This document shows, one piece after another, positions 6,002 to 7,879 of a stretch of DNA of 7,879 nt. Source of the stretch: JBDRGD01 sp043818095. Its GTDB lineage: Bacteria; Chloroflexota; Dehalococcoidia; Dehalococcoidales; RBG-16-60-22. The notes beneath the pieces were generated by a model. The model was not told the origin of the DNA, did no database searches, and saw only the letters and a program-made list of their open reading frames with translations. The position numbers and the translations under genes are program-made. Numbering within the stretch: position 1 is the first letter of the stretch; every line of letters begins with the position of its first letter. Where the stretch lies: positions 1 through 7,879 of the forward strand of contig JBDRGD010000099.1 in the NCBI GenBank assembly GCA_043818095.1. The letters run 5' to 3'.

Positions 6002-7561
6002 ATGACGGCAAGGGAACAGAACGTGGCGGAGGACGCCGGGCAGCAATGGGGGGACGAGGCGGATGTGGTGGTCGTCGGCTTCGGCGGGGCGGGTGCCGTC
6101 ACCGCGATAAAAGCGCATGATGCCGGGGCGGAGGTGCTTATCCTGGAAAAGCAGTCCCCGGAGCGCCATACCCCCAGCACGATGATGTGCGCCGGCGGCT
6201 CCCAGGTGGCGGACGACCCCGCGGCGGCGGCGGCATACTTCCAGGCAGTCGCTTTCGGCATCGGTCTGCCGGAGGGTTACGGTGACCCGCCCCATGTTTA
6301 TCCCACTTACCCCGGCGAATACGCGGCGGAAATCACCCGCGCCTGGTCCGAGGGCATTACCGGGACGGGAGAGTTCCTGAAATCGCTGGGGGAGGTGGAA
6401 ATTCAGCAGAAAATCCCCAGCGTTTCCTTCCCCGGCTTCCCCGGCGTGGAGCACTGCGGTACCTTGGAGGTGGTGGGGGGCGGCGTGGCGCTTTACGCGC
6501 TGCTGGAAAAGGCGGTCAAGGAGAGGGGTATCCGGGTATTCTGGGAGACGCCGGGGGAGAGACTGATCACGGACAGCCGCGGGCAGGTCACCGGCGTGGC
6601 GGCGCAGCAGGGGGGCAGGACAGTCCGGATAAAGGCTCGCCGCGCCGTGGTGCTGACCACCGGCGGCTTCCAGTGCGACGAGGAACTGAAAGCGGCTTTT
6701 CTGCCGGGCTGGGGCTGGTCCTTCATGGGCAACCCGGGGAACACCGGGGACGGCCTCCGCATGGCGATGGGGGTGGGGGCGGCGCTGGGGCACATGCACC
6801 ACTGTGCCGCCCGGCTGATTGCCGGCGGGGACATCGTGAAGGACATCGGCACGGGCTTCATGTGTCCCATCGATTCTCCGGGGCGGCTGCTCGTGGACAA
6901 CTACGGAAAGCGTTACTGCAATGAGTATCTCATGGCGCAGGACCCCGTCCGTTACCACTTCTACAAGAAGGTGGTCATCTACGATACGGAGAAATTCGAG
7001 TTTCCGCGGATACCCAGCTGGTTTATCTTCGATGAGCAGGTGCGCCAGAAAGGCCCGGTAGTTTATACCTTCTACGGGGCGCATAACGTCGGCATCCACC
7101 GCTGGAGCGGGGATAACCGTGCTGAGATGGAACGGGGCTGGATACTCCAGGGAGCGACGATCGAGGAGCTGGCGCAGCGGATCGCGGAGCACCGCGACAA
7201 CAAGGCCAGGATGAGCGCGGAGACACTGGCCGCGACCATCGCCCGGTTCAACGGCTTCACCGACGGCGGCAAGGACGAGGACTACGACCGCCCCGCGAAG
7301 TCCCTGGGCGCGCTGCGCACGCCGCCGTATTATGCCATCGCCGAATACCCCGGAGGCCCCAACACCGAGGGCGGCCCGATCAAGAACGCCCGCTCCCAGG
7401 TCATCAGCATTTTCGGGCAGCCGATACCGCGGCTGTACGCCGCCGGGGAAATCGCTTCCGCCTGGAGCTTTCTTTACCAGGTGGGCGGGAACATCGCGGA
7501 GTGTATCATCAGCGGGCAAGCCGCCGGGAAAAACGCGGCCGCGGAAAGCCCGTGGGCTTAG
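6002..7561 (+). CDS. FAD-dependent oxidoreductase of the fumarate reductase / 3-ketosteroid dehydrogenase family
   Basis: A 519-residue protein with the FAD_binding_2 fold. The N-terminal Rossmann motif is DVVVVGFGGAGA (Gly26, 28, 29, 31), with the ribose-binding acidic residue in LILEK (Glu49). TTGGFQCDEE near 219-228 is the second nucleotide-binding element, and LYAAGEIAS (478-486) plus VGGNIAECIISGQAAGKNA (494-512) is the C-terminal FAD loop. Family members reduce or desaturate C=C bonds next to a carbonyl or carboxylate. The NRLGGN motif of fumarate reductases is YQVGGN here, so the arginine that binds a dicarboxylate is absent and a different substrate is likely. There is no Tat or Sec signal and no fused heme or FMN-carrier domain, so it is probably cytosolic and takes electrons from a separate carrier. 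It is divergent from the PreA-like gene and followed by the UGSC-like gene, which has its own promoter. Confidence 0.88.
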   Translation: MTAREQNVAEDAGQQWGDEADVVVVGFGGAGAVTAIKAHDAGAEVLILEKQSPERHTPSTMMCAGGSQVADDPAAAAAYFQAVAFGIGLPEGYGDPPHVYPTYPGEYAAEITRAWSEGITGTGEFLKSLGEVEIQQKIPSVSFPGFPGVEHCGTLEVVGGGVALYALLEKAVKERGIRVFWETPGERLITDSRGQVTGVAAQQGGRTVRIKARRAVVLTTGGFQCDEELKAAFLPGWGWSFMGNPGNTGDGLRMAMGVGAALGHMHHCAARLIAGGDIVKDIGTGFMCPIDSPGRLLVDNYGKRYCNEYLMAQDPVRYHFYKKVVIYDTEKFEFPRIPSWFIFDEQVRQKGPVVYTFYGAHNVGIHRWSGDNRAEMERGWILQGATIEELAQRIAEHRDNKARMSAETLAATIARFNGFTDGGKDEDYDRPAKSLGALRTPPYYAIAEYPGGPNTEGGPIKNARSQVISIFGQPIPRLYAAGEIASAWSFLYQVGGNIAECIISGQAAGKNAAAESPWA

Positions 7562-7568
7562 CCGGAAA

Positions 7569-7597
7569 TTGACAACCGGCGAAGCGCGTTGTATCAT
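7569..7597 (+). promoter_or_regulatory. Strong sigma70-type promoter upstream of the UGSC-like gene
   Basis: A perfect TTGACA (7569-7574), a 17-base spacer and TATCAT (7592-7597, five of six) form the best promoter in the window. It starts eight bases after the stop codon of the flavoprotein gene. Transcription should begin near 7604, about 108 bases before the ATG at 7712, so the UGSC-like gene is likely expressed independently of the flavoprotein. Confidence 0.75.
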
Positions 7598-7603
7598 GCG
7601 GGC

Positions 7604-7711
7604 GGAGTCGGCAGCGGTCTGGCTTCGGCGCAGGAGTAATCCTCGGTTACGGCTCCATCTGAGCCGGTAGCTTTCCCGATAAGCCGCACTTCACGGACGC
7701 AAGGAGGACTG
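7604..7711 (+). promoter_or_regulatory. Long 5' leader with competing hairpins, possible cis-regulatory RNA
   Basis: The predicted leader contains AGGA-GTAA-TCCT (7632-7643), a four-pair stem closed by a GNRA-type loop, and CGGCTC-CATCT-GAGCCG (7650-7666), a perfect six-pair hairpin. An alternative stem pairs 7633-7639 with 7647-7649 plus 7653-7656, with a three-base bulge, and cannot coexist with either. TCCTC at 7640-7644 is also complementary to GAGGA at 7704-7708 in the ribosome site. I do not recognise a known riboswitch class. GC-rich sequence folds easily, so this could be chance. Confidence 0.3.
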
Positions 7712-7879
7712 ATGGTAAGCCAGCAGGGTAAAGACATTGAGCTTGAGGTCCTGAATCCCGAGGCGGAGTACGAAAAGCCGGTGCACGGCGCCGCCCCGAG
7801 GTTGAAAGACCTCGACGGCAAAAAAATCGGGCTTTTCTGGAACGGCAAGCTTAACGGGGACAAGCTGCTGCAGGCGGTG
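7712..7879 (+). CDS. UGSC-like domain protein, N-terminal 56 residues (3' end outside window)
   Basis: ATG at 7712 is preceded by AAGGAGG at 7701-7707 with four bases between, and the frame is open for 56 codons to the window edge. The sequence has a short polar N-terminus (MVSQQGKDIELEVLNPEAEY) and then APRLKDLDGKKIGLFWNGK from about residue 28, followed by LNGDKLLQAV. The LDGKKIGLFWNGK-x-N-x-D-x-LL pattern is how UGSC-like proteins begin; I recognise it from memory and could not search. That family is named for a later Cys- or selenocysteine-Gly-Ser-Cys motif, which would be outside the window. Its biochemical role is poorly known, although such genes often sit beside catabolic and redox genes. 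The strong promoter and long leader suggest separate regulation from the flavoprotein upstream. Confidence 0.55.
   Translation, partial: MVSQQGKDIELEVLNPEAEYEKPVHGAAPRLKDLDGKKIGLFWNGKLNGDKLLQAV

Noticed and set aside
7561..7580. GCCGG/CCGGC hairpin at the flavoprotein stop as an intrinsic terminator
   Set aside because: The stem is only five pairs with a ten-base loop and no T-run follows. The same bases form the -35 region and spacer of the UGSC promoter.
5927..7597. A 556-residue open frame on the minus strand opposite the FAD flavoprotein
   Set aside because: It is an antisense shadow: the plus strand encodes a clear FAD protein, and the antisense product is Pro/Arg/His-rich with no recognisable motif or ribosome site.

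Overview
The window is GC-rich bacterial DNA with six protein genes or gene parts. Every start has a recognisable Shine-Dalgarno sequence. There are no rRNA, tRNA, CRISPR or insertion-sequence signatures. The gene content is a reductive-dehalogenase-like protein, a CaiB/BaiF CoA-transferase, a two-domain hotdog dehydratase, a PreA-like flavoprotein with ferredoxin clusters, a fumarate-reductase/KSTD-type flavoprotein and a UGSC-like protein. This suits an anaerobic organic-acid degrader. Dehalococcoidia (Chloroflexota) from sediment or groundwater would fit well, but Desulfobacterota is not excluded; this is inference from family distribution only.

Left part (1-1739, minus strand). A reductive-dehalogenase-like gene begins at 767 and runs off the left edge. 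Upstream of it on the same strand is an EamA/DMT-family membrane transporter (861-1739) that looks less GC-rich than its neighbours. A 219-base divergent region (1740-1958) follows, with a candidate promoter in each direction.

Middle part (1959-5822). A class III CoA-transferase gene (1959-3201, plus) is intact in family features but split by an apparent +1 frameshift in a run of five G at 2152-2156. It converges, with only three bases between stop codons, on a minus-strand pair: a double-hotdog MaoC-like protein (3205-4371), preceded in transcription order by a dihydroorotate/dihydropyrimidine-dehydrogenase-like flavoprotein with a C-terminal 2x[4Fe-4S] domain (4449-5822).

Right part (5823-7879, plus). 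A divergent spacer leads to an FAD flavoprotein (6002-7561). Next comes a near-consensus sigma70 promoter, a leader of about 108 bases with competing hairpins, and the first 56 codons of a UGSC-like protein that runs off the right edge.

Taken together, CoA activation, (de)hydration of an acyl-CoA-like substrate and two flavin-dependent redox steps look like a catabolic module for an unidentified organic acid or ring compound. No gene alone fixes the substrate, and the genes lie in several transcription units, so the module is a hypothesis. The most notable points are the frameshift, the non-canonical active-site residues in the hotdog and FAD proteins, the unusual first Fe-S motif in the PreA-like protein, and the promoter/leader before the UGSC-like gene.
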